This document shows positions 42,047-50,471 of a stretch of 64,000 nt of DNA, piece by piece. Made by a program: the position numbers and the translations under genes. This DNA comes from Glycomyces sp. NRRL B-16210 (lineage in GTDB: Bacteria > Actinomycetota > Actinomycetes > Mycobacteriales > Micromonosporaceae): positions 248,001-312,000 of the forward strand of contig NZ_JOGR01000004.1 of assembly GCF_000719515.1 (NCBI RefSeq). The letters are read 5' to 3'. Numbering within the stretch: the first letter of the stretch is position 1; each line of letters opens with the position of its first letter. The notes under the pieces are model-generated. The model saw only the letters and a list, made by a program, of their open reading frames with translations. It ran no database searches and was not told where the DNA came from.

Positions 42047-43297
42047 ATGTCCACGCCCGTCTCCGAGCGCAGACCGCCGTCCCTGGGCCGACGCCTCGGG
42101 CTGCCCGACACCGGCGGGCGCGGCAACTACGTCGCCTCCACCGTCATCGACAGCCTCGCCCACGGCCTGGTGTTCGCGTTCCTCCTGGTCTACTTCGACC
42201 GCGTCACCGACGTCGGCCTGGGGACGATCGGCCTCGCCCTGTCCGCCGGCAGGCTCGCGGCCCTCCCGGTCCCGGCCCTCATCGGCCCGCTCATGGACCG
42301 GTTCGGCTCCAAGACGATCGTGGTCGCCGGGAACGTCGCGTCGAGCGCGGGCATGGTCGTCTGCGCCGTCGCGGCGGACGCGTGGCACATCGCCCTCGCG
42401 CAACTGCTCGTCCAGACCGGGACCAACGCGTACTGGACCTGCTCGCGCGATCTGGTCGGCATCGCCTCCCGCGGCGAGCAGCGCTCGCGGTGGTTCGGAT
42501 TGCAGAACGCCCTGCGCAACATCGGCGCCGGCTTCGGCGCGGCGGCCACGGCCGGCGCTCTGGCCGTGCTCGGCGACGGCGGCCTGCGCGGCGTGATCGT
42601 CGTCAGCGCGGTCTCGTTCCTCGTCGCCGGTGCGCTCCTGCTGGCGTGGCGCACCGGCGACGGGTCCGCTCCGGAGGCCGAGAGCGAGGACGGCGAGGAG
42701 GCGGCCCCGGAGGCGGTGTCCTATCTCGACGTGTTCCGCGACCGGCGCTACATGGCGCTGCTGGGGGTGAACTTCTCGTTCGTGCTGGCGGCCATGGTCC
42801 TGCCGCTCCTGATCGCCATCTGGACGATCGACCACGTGGGCGTCGGGGCCTGGTGGGCGGGCGCCCTGGTGGTGCTGAACACCGCGATCGTGGCGCTGCT
42901 GAGCACCGTGATCGTCAGCCGGACCGAGCACCGGCGCCCGCATCGGCTCGTGCAGTTCGCCTCGGCGCTCAACGCGGCCTCGTTCGCCCTGTTCGCGCTC
43001 GCGCTCGGGCTGCCGGAGGCGGCGGCGGTCGCGGCCCTGGTGGTCGCGATGCTCGTGTACACGCTCGGGGAGGTCGTGGGGACCCCCTACATCAACGAAC
43101 TGACCGTCACCCTCGCCCCGGCCACGGGCGCGGGCCGGTACCACGCGGCGTTCCAGCTCTCGTGGAGCCTGGGCATGGCGACCGCGCCGGCGCTGTTCGC
43201 GGCGCTGATCACCTACGGCGCGCTGCTGCCGTGGCTGTTCCTGGGGGCGGTCTCCGTCCTCGTCATTCCGCTCGCGCGGCGCTTCGCCGCGCCCTGA
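42047..43297 (+). CDS. MFS transporter (probable product exporter)
   Basis: The 416-residue protein has 12 hydrophobic helices in two halves joined by an acidic linker (SAPEAESEDGEEAAPEA). TM2-3 carries the MFS loop GRLAALPVPALIGPLMDRFGSK. Expected role is export of, or self-protection against, the cluster product. It has a good ribosome site (GGAAGGG at 42035) and lies 34 bp after the TS-like gene, in the same direction as four biosynthetic genes, so it belongs to the operon. The substrate is not known. Confidence 0.85.
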   Translation: MSTPVSERRPPSLGRRLGLPDTGGRGNYVASTVIDSLAHGLVFAFLLVYFDRVTDVGLGTIGLALSAGRLAALPVPALIGPLMDRFGSKTIVVAGNVASSAGMVVCAVAADAWHIALAQLLVQTGTNAYWTCSRDLVGIASRGEQRSRWFGLQNALRNIGAGFGAAATAGALAVLGDGGLRGVIVVSAVSFLVAGALLLAWRTGDGSAPEAESEDGEEAAPEAVSYLDVFRDRRYMALLGVNFSFVLAAMVLPLLIAIWTIDHVGVGAWWAGALVVLNTAIVALLSTVIVSRTEHRRPHRLVQFASALNAASFALFALALGLPEAAAVAALVVAMLVYTLGEVVGTPYINELTVTLAPATGAGRYHAAFQLSWSLGMATAPALFAALITYGALLPWLFLGAVSVLVIPLARRFAAP

Positions 43298-43351
43298 TCC
43301 TTCGAAGCGACACCCGTCTCCGCCCATCGGCGTCAAGAAAGGCACCCCAAG

Positions 43352-44584
43352 ATGACGAAGCAGTCAGTGCTCCTCCTCGAAGCGTACGGAAACTCCGGTG
43401 AAGTCCTCGTCGACGCCATCCTGGCCGAAGGCTTCGGCGTGGTCGTGGCGACGCACCGCGCCCTGTTCGAGGGCTACTCCGAGCGCCTGCGCGGCAAGAT
43501 CGACACCACGCTGTTCGTGGACTACGCCTCCGCGACGATCCGCGCCGACCTGGTCGACGCCGCCCGCCCGCACCCGATCGCGGGCGTGGTGACCGGCTGG
43601 GAGTTCTTCACGCCCCTCGCCGCGGAGGTCGCCGCCGACCTCGCACTGCCGGGCAACGACCCGGACCTGGGCCTGGCGGCGCGGCACAAGTGGCACATGG
43701 CGAAGGCGCTGCACGGGGCGGGCGTCAGCCACGCGGTGACCGTGCACGGCGCCGACCTCGACGCCCTGACCCGCCAGATCGAGTCGAACGGCCTCGACTA
43801 CCCGGTGGTGGTCAAGCCCGTCGAGAACGCCGGCTCGATCGGGGTCCGCGTGGTCGAGGACCCGTTCGAGCTGCGGCCGGCGGTCGCCGAGGCCCAGAAC
43901 TGGCCCCTGGAGTTCCCGCACGACGTCCCGCTCGACACCACCGTGATCGCCCAGTCCTATGTGGGCGGGCGGGAGTACTCGGTGGAGAGCCTGGCGTCGG
44001 ACGGGGAGATCCGCCACGTCGCGGTCACCGAGAAGGCCACCACGCAGGGGGCGTTCCGCGCCGAGACCGGGCACACCGTGCCCGCCCCGCTGGAGGAGCC
44101 CGGTCGCGGGCGCATCCTGGAGGAGACCACGAAGGCGCTGCGGGCCTTGGGCTTTCGCAACGGCGCGGCGCACACCGAGGTCAAGCTCTGGAACGGCCGC
44201 CCGTGGATCATCGAGAGCGGCCTGCGACCGGCGGGCGACCACATCGTCAAGCTCGTCACGCTCGCCACCGGGACGGACTACCCGCGGGCCTACGTGCGGG
44301 CCGCGACCGGCGGCGGCCTGCCGGAAGTCGATGCCGCGCAGCGGCACGCGGGCGTGCGCTTCGTCTTCCCCGAACGCGCCGGGAAGGTGGCCGCCGTGCC
44401 CGCGTTCGAGGCGGGCGAGGGCGTCGTGGAGGGCGAGATCCTCGTGTCCGAGGGCGACGCGGTCGGCGGCGCGGCCGACAACATCTCGCGGCTCGCGTAC
44501 GTGATCGCGACCGGGAGCGACCGCGCGGAGCTGGACGGGCGGCTCGACGCGGCCGTCAAGAGCGTCCAGGTCGACGTCGAATGA
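43352..44584 (+). CDS. ATP-grasp ligase 1 (carboxylate-amine ligase type)
   Basis: The 410-residue enzyme has the ATP-grasp fold: LDYPVVVKPVENAGSIGVRVV (the grasp glycine-rich loop), QSYVGGREYSVESL, VTEKATTQGAF and a metal-binding region AHTEVKLWNGRPWIIESGLRPAGDHI with E-x-G-x-R in place of the more common E-x-N-x-R. It resembles L-amino-acid ligase relatives that join a carboxylate to an amine with ATP via an acyl-phosphate. Which carboxylate and amine are used is not shown. It lies 54 bp after the transporter, with GAAAGG before its ATG. Confidence 0.83.
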   Translation: MTKQSVLLLEAYGNSGEVLVDAILAEGFGVVVATHRALFEGYSERLRGKIDTTLFVDYASATIRADLVDAARPHPIAGVVTGWEFFTPLAAEVAADLALPGNDPDLGLAARHKWHMAKALHGAGVSHAVTVHGADLDALTRQIESNGLDYPVVVKPVENAGSIGVRVVEDPFELRPAVAEAQNWPLEFPHDVPLDTTVIAQSYVGGREYSVESLASDGEIRHVAVTEKATTQGAFRAETGHTVPAPLEEPGRGRILEETTKALRALGFRNGAAHTEVKLWNGRPWIIESGLRPAGDHIVKLVTLATGTDYPRAYVRAATGGGLPEVDAAQRHAGVRFVFPERAGKVAAVPAFEAGEGVVEGEILVSEGDAVGGAADNISRLAYVIATGSDRAELDGRLDAAVKSVQVDVE

Positions 44585-45834
44585 GCCGCGCGGTCGCCTT
44601 CGTCCGCTCGATCGAGGTCGCGCAGGCCGCGCCGTTCCTGGCGCAGAGCGTCGAGCGGCTCCGGTCCGAATCGGTCGAACCGCTGCTCTACTACACCGAC
44701 GGCGCGTGCACTCCGGCCGACTTCCCCGGCCGCAGCCGCAAACTCGACGCGGACGTGAACGCCGCGGGGATCTGGGAGGCGCTCGCCGAGGACGCGGCGA
44801 CGCTCGGCGCCTCCCTGTCGATCCCGGACGAGAACGCCGTCCGCGACGGCTTCGTCAAGGCCCGCATCGAGGCGAACGGCGGGCGGCTCGTCGCGTGCGA
44901 CGCCGAGGTGGCCCAGACCTTCGCGAACAAGTGGGAGACCAAGCCGCTGCTGGGCGAGCACGGGTTCACCGTGCCGCCGGCGGTGTTCGTGGACGGCGAC
45001 CTGCTCAACGGGCGCGGGCCGCACTACGTGGAGTACCACAGCGTCGTCCGCGACCAGGTCCGGCGGATCGGGTACCCGGTGCTGGTCAAGCCGCTGTGGG
45101 ACTGCCTGGGCAACGGCGTCGCGTTCCTGGCCGACGACGAGGCGCTCCAGGCGTTCCTGGCCGCTCCCGCGCCCGGCAACGTCCTCGTCGAGCAGTGCGT
45201 CACCGGGACCCTGTGCTCGGTCGAGGTCCTGTCGGAGGGCGGCCGGGCCTTCATGCAGCCGATTGTGTGGAAGGGACCGGCGGGCGGGCCGCCTTCGTTC
45301 GCGTTCACGCAGGTCAGGCACACGGCCACGGCGCCGGATCTGCCCGGGCTGGCCGAGCTGCGGGCGGCGGTCGATTCCTTGTGCGCCGAACCGGGCGTCG
45401 AGGGCGCGGTCGAGTTCGAGTTCGTCTACGACGGGGCGTTCCACTGCATCGAGGTCAATCCGCGGGTGTCGGGCTCGACGGGCATCTCGATCGCGGCCTC
45501 GGGGGTGAACACCTACTACGAGCTGGCCCGCATGGCGCTCGGCACCTGGGCGCCCCCTGCGCCGGACCTCGCCGAACCCCGTGTCGCACTGCAATTCCCG
45601 GTGCGGACGCCCGAGGCGCCGGCCGAGCTGCCGGCGGGCGCGACCGTGCACCGGTGGAACACGTTCACGGTGGAAGGGCAGCGGTACCGCAACGCGCTGG
45701 TGTCGGTCCGCCGCTCCGCCTGGCGCGATTTCGAGCGCTGGAGCGCGGGAGCGGGGGTCGAGGGCGGCACGGTCGCCGCGGAGACGGCGGCCGCGATCAC
45801 CGCCGTCGACCCGGCGGGCGAACTCGTTCCATAG
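44581..45834 (+). CDS. ATP-grasp ligase 2
   Basis: The 417-residue enzyme has the ATP-grasp core RRIGYPVLVKPLWDCLGNGVAFL, then NVLVEQCVTGTLCSVEVL, FEFVYDGAFHCIEVNPRVSGSTG with the canonical Mg-binding E-x-N-x-R. A second cysteine-rich stretch (VTGTLCSVEV) is unusual. Its ATG overlaps the stop of ligase 1 by ATGA, so the two ligases are made together. Two consecutive ATP-grasp enzymes suggest two bonds formed, for example addition of two amino acids or of one amino acid and one scaffold. It is the last gene of the operon. Confidence 0.83.
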   Translation: MSRAVAFVRSIEVAQAAPFLAQSVERLRSESVEPLLYYTDGACTPADFPGRSRKLDADVNAAGIWEALAEDAATLGASLSIPDENAVRDGFVKARIEANGGRLVACDAEVAQTFANKWETKPLLGEHGFTVPPAVFVDGDLLNGRGPHYVEYHSVVRDQVRRIGYPVLVKPLWDCLGNGVAFLADDEALQAFLAAPAPGNVLVEQCVTGTLCSVEVLSEGGRAFMQPIVWKGPAGGPPSFAFTQVRHTATAPDLPGLAELRAAVDSLCAEPGVEGAVEFEFVYDGAFHCIEVNPRVSGSTGISIAASGVNTYYELARMALGTWAPPAPDLAEPRVALQFPVRTPEAPAELPAGATVHRWNTFTVEGQRYRNALVSVRRSAWRDFERWSAGAGVEGGTVAAETAAAITAVDPAGELVP

Positions 45835-45848
45835 TGGATTGAAAAGCA

Positions 45849-45913
45849 CGGCGGGCGGCCGACGCATCGGACCTCTGAGCTGCGGACCGCGGCCCGGAGG
45901 CGGCCGCCCGCCG
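45849..45913 (+). terminator. Long-loop inverted repeat after the ATP-grasp operon
   Basis: CGGCGGGCGGCCG at 45849 is perfectly complementary to CGGCCGCCCGCCG at 45901 (13 bp) with a 39-nt loop. It starts 14 bp after the operon's last stop and ends 15 bp before the next ATG. It may end transcription, although the long loop is unusual. Confidence 0.4.
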
Positions 45914-45928
45914 CTATGCTCGACCACC

Positions 45929-46243
45929 ATGGAGGACGACCACCCGTTCGTGCGCGAGGTGTACCCCGAGCTCGTCGAGGAGCTCTCCCGGCTCCTGGAG
46001 GGCATCGGCGAGCGGTACCTCTCGGTCAGCGTGCGGCAGGCGCGGATGATCGCCCCCTGCGAGTGCGGCGACGGCTTCTGCCAGAGCATCCGCACCGCCG
46101 AGCACGAGCCCGGCGCCCCTTACGGTCCGGGCCACCGCAATGTCATGCTCGATCCCGAGGAAGGGATGCTCATCCTCGACGTGGTCGACGAGCGGATCGT
46201 GTACATCGAGGTCCTCTTCCGGGCCCCGATGAAGCGCCTCTGA
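45929..46243 (+). CDS. Small conserved-looking protein of unknown function
   Basis: The 104-residue protein begins MEDDHPFVREVYPELVEE and ends FRAPMKRL. A cysteine cluster CECGDGFC (C44, C46, C51) lies in the middle, followed by a beta-rich half (MLDPEEGMLILDVVDERIVYIEVLF). Codon use matches neighbours, so it is a real gene. The Cys pattern could bind a metal, but I cannot assign a family. It is convergent with the methyltransferase gene, with stops 4 bp apart. Confidence 0.65.
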   Translation: MEDDHPFVREVYPELVEELSRLLEGIGERYLSVSVRQARMIAPCECGDGFCQSIRTAEHEPGAPYGPGHRNVMLDPEEGMLILDVVDERIVYIEVLFRAPMKRL

Positions 46244-46247
46244 GGGT

Positions 46248-47027
46248 TCAGGCCCCGTCGGTCCCGAGCACGGCGAGGTACTCGTGGCGCTCGCGCAGCA
46301 GCGCGGCGTTCCCGGCGTGGTCGGCGGCCGGGTCGAGCGGGTCGTCGCCGACGAGGAGCCCTTCGAGGGCCAGGCCGGTGCCTTCGAGCAGCAGGCGCAG
46401 GTCGGCGGGGCTGTAGCAGCGGATCCGCTGGGTGATCCGGCGGTCGGGTTCGGCGGTGTCCCACCAGGTGTCGACGGCGGTGGCGGTGACCGGGTCGTAG
46501 GCGGTCGACTGGCGCAGCTCGTGGTGGTAGCCGCGTTCGGGGTCGGCCTTCAGCAGTTCGAGGTCGCCGTCCCAGCCGGCCCAGACCAGCGGGTTGAACA
46601 CGTCCACGAGGGCCGTGCCGCCCGGCGCGAGCCATGCGGCGATCCGCCGCAGTAGCCGCCGCTGGTCGGCGTCCGATCCGATGCCGAAGCCGTTCCAGTA
46701 GACGACCGCGTCGAAGGGGCCTTCGACCGCGGCGGTGTAGAAGTCGCCGTGGACGATCCGCATCCGCTCGGGCCCGAAGCGCTCGGCGTGGGCGAGGGCC
46801 CGCTCGGCGCGGGAGGAGAGTTCGACGCCGACGACCTCGTGCCCGGCCTCGGCGAAGGCCGCGGCCGTGTTCCCGTAGCCGCAGCCGAGTTCGAGCACGC
46901 GCTTGGGCTCGGGGCCGCAGACGCGGTGCAGCCCTGCGACTCTGCCCCTGTCGCGGTCGCCGACGCCCGATTCGGCCTCGACCCACCAGCCGCCGGTGCG
47001 GCTGTAGAACTCCTCGGCCCATTCCAT
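46248..47027 (-). CDS. SAM-dependent methyltransferase
   Basis: The 259-residue protein has the class I methyltransferase motif I RVLELGCGYGNTAAAFAEAG, motif II-like VVGVELS, and MRIVHGDFY and AVVYWNGFGIG further on, with a C-terminal beta segment. The start at ATG 47027 (MEWAEEFYSRTGGWW) is preferred over GTG 47057; neither has a strong ribosome site. Substrate is unknown; small-molecule methylation is typical. It is downstream of the subtilase on the same strand, 69 bp from its stop, and may be separately transcribed. Confidence 0.83.
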   Translation of the reverse strand: MEWAEEFYSRTGGWWVEAESGVGDRDRGRVAGLHRVCGPEPKRVLELGCGYGNTAAAFAEAGHEVVGVELSSRAERALAHAERFGPERMRIVHGDFYTAAVEGPFDAVVYWNGFGIGSDADQRRLLRRIAAWLAPGGTALVDVFNPLVWAGWDGDLELLKADPERGYHHELRQSTAYDPVTATAVDTWWDTAEPDRRITQRIRCYSPADLRLLLEGTGLALEGLLVGDDPLDPAADHAGNAALLRERHEYLAVLGTDGA

Positions 47028-47096
47028 GTCGCGAGCGTAGGAGCCGCGGGCGCGCACCGCAATCGCTTAACAGCCGGCTTCCGCCGAGGGCGCTCT

Positions 47097-49532
47097 TCAG
47101 TCGGCCGGGCGCATCGCGGCGATCGGGCCGTCCGCCAGGCCCTCGGCCATCGCGTTCGACACCGCCAGCGCGAAGTCCTGGCGCAGGTCCCCGGTCGGGG
47201 CCGCCCCCGGCGAGTGCTCGGTGACCGAGACGCCGCGCACCCGGATGGTGTAGACCCCGTCCTGCGGTGCGTCGACGGTGATCTGCTGGACGTTGTTGGA
47301 CACGCGGGTGTAGGGGCCCGCGTCCCAGTTCACGATGGTGCCGTCGGGCGTCTCCAGTTGGAGGTACAGCTGGTTGACCAGGCCGCCGAGGCCTTCGAGC
47401 GAGGGCGCGTCGGTCCACGCCAGCGTGAGCTTCAGCGGCTCGTCGGGGTCGGCGGCCTCGACGCGGTAGGTGCGGATCTCGCCGGTGGCGACCGCGTCCT
47501 CGGGCGCGTCGGCGTACCGGGTGCGCTGCGCCGGTTCGGAGCCGATCGCGCGGGCCACGTCCACGCGGCCGAAGCCGCTGACGTTGTTGGGGCCGGGCGG
47601 GACCTCGCCCTCGTACTGGCCGGCGATCGCGACCGCGCCGTTGACCAGGAGCGCTTTGAGGAGCGCGCCGGAGGGGCGGCGTCCGTCCTCCTTGTGGCCG
47701 TGTGCGAGGAGGTGCTGGCGGACCAGGGCCGCGGCGCCGGCGACGAGCGGGGTGGCCATGCTCGTGCCGCCGCTCCAGCAGTAGCGCTCGCGCAGCGGGT
47801 GGCCGTCTGGCAGGCGGCCCCACAGGGGTTCGCCGTCGCCGTCGTAGGCCGAGGACAGGAGTGAGAGGACGTTGGTGCCGGGGGCGACCACGTCGGGTTT
47901 GAGGCGCAGGTCGTCGGTGGGTCCGCGGGAGGAGAACGCGGCCATGCCCTCGGGGTCGTCCGAGACGTGCCCGGCGTCGCCGAGCTTGGGGTAGGCCGAC
48001 CACTGGCTCCAGTCGCGGTCCAGGCCCGGCGCGGGCTCGGACCCGCTGGGGCGGTCGTTCTCGGTGGCGCCCACGGTGAGGCAGTTCTTGGCGGTGCCGG
48101 GCGAGCCCATGGAGTCGGGGTCGATCTGGCCGTCGGCGTCGGCGTCCTCGCCGTCGTTCCCGGCCGCGAAGAGCACGAGCATGTCCGGGTGGTGCCAGGT
48201 GAACTCGTCCACGGACCGGGCGTTCTGGCTGTACTCCCCCGCGAGGGGCGCGCCCCAGGAGTTGGTGTGGACGCGGGCGCCGGCGGCGTAGGCCTCGGCG
48301 AAGAGCGCGCTGATGTCGCCGGGGATGCCGTAGAGGCCCGAGGCGGGCGGGGGCCAGGGGAAGGTGAACGGTTGGAGGCCGGCGGCCGCGAGTTCGGCGC
48401 GGGTCTTCCAGCGCACGCGTTGCGAAATGGCCTGGAAGAACACCTGGGCTTCGGGCGCGACTCCGGCGGGTACGGTTCCGGCGCCCGCGTGGCGGGCGGC
48501 GGCGCCGGAGCCGAGGACCGAGCCGGTGACGTGGGTGCCGTGCCCGGATTCGACGTCGGCGGGGCCGTCGTCGTGCGCGGGCGGGTCGTTGGTGAAGGGC
48601 GCCAGGACGTCCCGGGTCGGCCAGGAGGAGATCCCGGCGATGCGGCCGCGCACGTCGGGGTGGATGGTGTCGGGGTCGCCGCTGTCGAGCCCGGAGTCGG
48701 CGACGGCGACGATCTGGCCGGTGCCGGTCAGGGCGGTCGCGGCGAACCGGTGGTCGGCGGGCACGCCCATGATGGCGCTCGCGCGGTCGTTGCTGGTCTG
48801 GGAGAACGCGTACGGCACGATCGCCTGGATGCCCTGGAGGTCGGCGAGTTCGGCGATGAAGGAGCGCGGGACGCTGGCGACGAGGGACTTGGGGAGGTTG
48901 GTGAGGACCATGCCGCGGGCGGCCTCGATGCGTTGCACGAGGGCGGCGGTGTCCTCGCCGGGGAAGACGGCGATCTCGACCATCTGGAGGCCGTCGTCGG
49001 CGAACGCGTCGGCGTCGACGGCCGCGAGCGAGGCGGCGTCGAGGTCGCGGGGGCGGGCGGGCTGGAACTTCGGCGAGACCTTCATGGCCGGGCGGTAGGG
49101 GGTGACCTCTTCGACGCGCGGGAGGGCGCGGACGGCCTCGACGCGTTCGGGGAGGAGTCCGATGAGGAGGGTGAAGCCCGAGAGGCTGCCGTGGATCTCG
49201 GCGCCGGCGTCGGTGAGTTCGGCGAGCCACGGCGCGGCGGGCGGGCCGACGAGCTTCACGAGGTAGTAGGCGGTGCGGCCGGGTTCGGGGGCGAGTTCGA
49301 CCGATTCCTGCGCGGAGACGGCGGAGGCGAACGCGAAGGTCGCCCCGGCGGTCCGGACGGGCTGCTCGGGGAGCGGGGCGGTCTCCAGGCCGCGCTCGGC
49401 GAGGGCGCGGGTCTGGCCGGCGGTGCCGGAGACCAGGAGCGTGTCGGGGTACTCGGCGAGGACTTCGACGCCGGATTCGCCGACCGCCGCGCGGTCTTCG
49501 GCGCCCCGCAGGGTCACGAGGAGTTTGGACAT
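47097..49532 (-). CDS. Subtilisin-like S8 serine protease without a visible signal peptide
   Basis: The 811-residue protein has the complete catalytic triad: D279 in VAVADSGLDSG, H331 in SGHGTHVTGSVLG and S591 in SGGTSMATPLVAG, with the oxyanion Asn N459 in AAGNDG. The first 250 residues form an inhibitor-like propeptide region (SKLLVTLRGAEDRAAVG). After the protease domain is a beta-sandwich (about residues 645-760: YRVEAADPDEPLKLTLAWTD, YTIRVRGVSVTEHSPGAA), as in KP-43-type subtilases. No hydrophobic N-terminal signal is visible, which is odd for this family, so it may be intracellular or released otherwise. ATG at 49532 has AAGG upstream. Confidence 0.9.
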   Translation of the reverse strand: MSKLLVTLRGAEDRAAVGESGVEVLAEYPDTLLVSGTAGQTRALAERGLETAPLPEQPVRTAGATFAFASAVSAQESVELAPEPGRTAYYLVKLVGPPAAPWLAELTDAGAEIHGSLSGFTLLIGLLPERVEAVRALPRVEEVTPYRPAMKVSPKFQPARPRDLDAASLAAVDADAFADDGLQMVEIAVFPGEDTAALVQRIEAARGMVLTNLPKSLVASVPRSFIAELADLQGIQAIVPYAFSQTSNDRASAIMGVPADHRFAATALTGTGQIVAVADSGLDSGDPDTIHPDVRGRIAGISSWPTRDVLAPFTNDPPAHDDGPADVESGHGTHVTGSVLGSGAAARHAGAGTVPAGVAPEAQVFFQAISQRVRWKTRAELAAAGLQPFTFPWPPPASGLYGIPGDISALFAEAYAAGARVHTNSWGAPLAGEYSQNARSVDEFTWHHPDMLVLFAAGNDGEDADADGQIDPDSMGSPGTAKNCLTVGATENDRPSGSEPAPGLDRDWSQWSAYPKLGDAGHVSDDPEGMAAFSSRGPTDDLRLKPDVVAPGTNVLSLLSSAYDGDGEPLWGRLPDGHPLRERYCWSGGTSMATPLVAGAAALVRQHLLAHGHKEDGRRPSGALLKALLVNGAVAIAGQYEGEVPPGPNNVSGFGRVDVARAIGSEPAQRTRYADAPEDAVATGEIRTYRVEAADPDEPLKLTLAWTDAPSLEGLGGLVNQLYLQLETPDGTIVNWDAGPYTRVSNNVQQITVDAPQDGVYTIRVRGVSVTEHSPGAAPTGDLRQDFALAVSNAMAEGLADGPIAAMRPAD

Positions 49533-49774
49533 TGCAGCCTTCTTCCACAAAGGTGGCCGTCCTGTAAGGGCGGTGGAGGACGACCCTCAGCTCAGGCTAC
49601 GCGGGAATCGCGGCGCGCACGGTACACCGAGTCACGGGTCTGCGACACGATCGGGTGGATTCGCGGCGGCCTTTCCGGCGAAACGGGCGAATCGGCGGCC
49701 GATTCGGCGGCGGCCCGCGGACATTGGCACGGTTCCGGTACCCGTCCACGGTGGAAGATGAGCAGACTGTCCTC

Positions 49775-50431
49775 ATGGAGTTCACCGATGCGATGTTCGC
49801 GAGCCCGCCCGTGGCGCGCCTGGTCCTCGTCCTCGCCGCCTACGGCGCGGCCGTCTTCGCGCTGACCGCGAAGCGCGTCGCGGCCGGCGCGATCGGGTGG
49901 GCGGTGGTGTACGCGTGCTGGCTCGTCGCGGTCTGCGTCGGCGGGAACTTCTGGGAGTCCGGTTTCGCCGCGGCGGTCGCGTGCGCGCACCTGGCGCTCC
50001 CGCCGCTGGCGCTCGTGGCGGCCTCCTGGCGGCTGGAGCGCGGGCGCGGCGACGCGATCGCGGCCGAGATCGGGCTGCTCGTCGGCACGGCCGTCGCGAC
50101 GTGGATCGTGATGTTCTCCTTCTCCTACGACTCGAGCGCGGACGGGGTGCCGGTCGCGAACACGGTCTGGTTCGCCTTCCTCGCCGCGGTGTTCGTCGCC
50201 TCGGCGTTCCCGGTGCCGACGCGGCGGATCGCCTACGGCGCGGCGGCGCTCGCCTCCGCGATCGTAGCGGTCTTCGGAGAGGTGCTGCTGTGGTCGGAGA
50301 CCGGGCAGCACCCCGACGTCCCCTTCAACGACGACCTGCTCGTGGCGGCCGTGTTCGTCGGCATCCCCCTGATCGGCACGCTGGCGCAGATCGCCTGGTG
50401 CGCAAGGCGGCCCAAGACTTCGAGAGAGTAG
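49775..50431 (+). CDS. Multi-pass membrane protein of unknown function
   Basis: The 218-residue protein has about six hydrophobic stretches (VARLVLVLAAYGAAVFALTA, AGAIGWAVVYACWLVAVCVGG, CAHLALPPLALVAASW and others) separated by short charged loops. No domain is recognised. Start is ATG at 49775; GTG at 49751 in the same frame is an alternative, and neither has a clear ribosome site. It lies between the divergent subtilase and the convergent DHA2 pump. Function unknown. Confidence 0.6.
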   Translation: MEFTDAMFASPPVARLVLVLAAYGAAVFALTAKRVAAGAIGWAVVYACWLVAVCVGGNFWESGFAAAVACAHLALPPLALVAASWRLERGRGDAIAAEIGLLVGTAVATWIVMFSFSYDSSADGVPVANTVWFAFLAAVFVASAFPVPTRRIAYGAAALASAIVAVFGEVLLWSETGQHPDVPFNDDLLVAAVFVGIPLIGTLAQIAWCARRPKTSRE

Positions 50432-50436
50432 TGCCT

Positions 50437-50466
50437 GAAGCGGCGCCTCCTGCGAGGCGCCGCTTC
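50437..50466. terminator. Bidirectional terminator hairpin
   Basis: GAAGCGGCGCCTC pairs with GAGGCGCCGCTTC (13 bp, loop CTGC). It lies between the convergent membrane-protein gene and the DHA2 pump gene, 5 bp from each stop. Confidence 0.8.
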
Positions 50467-50471
50467 GGGTC

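Noticed and set aside
46248..47057. Longer methyltransferase start at 47057
   Set aside because: Neither the GTG at 47057 nor the ATG at 47027 has a good ribosome site, and residues 1-10 of the long form (MRARGSYARD) are not typical of this family. ATG is the conservative choice.
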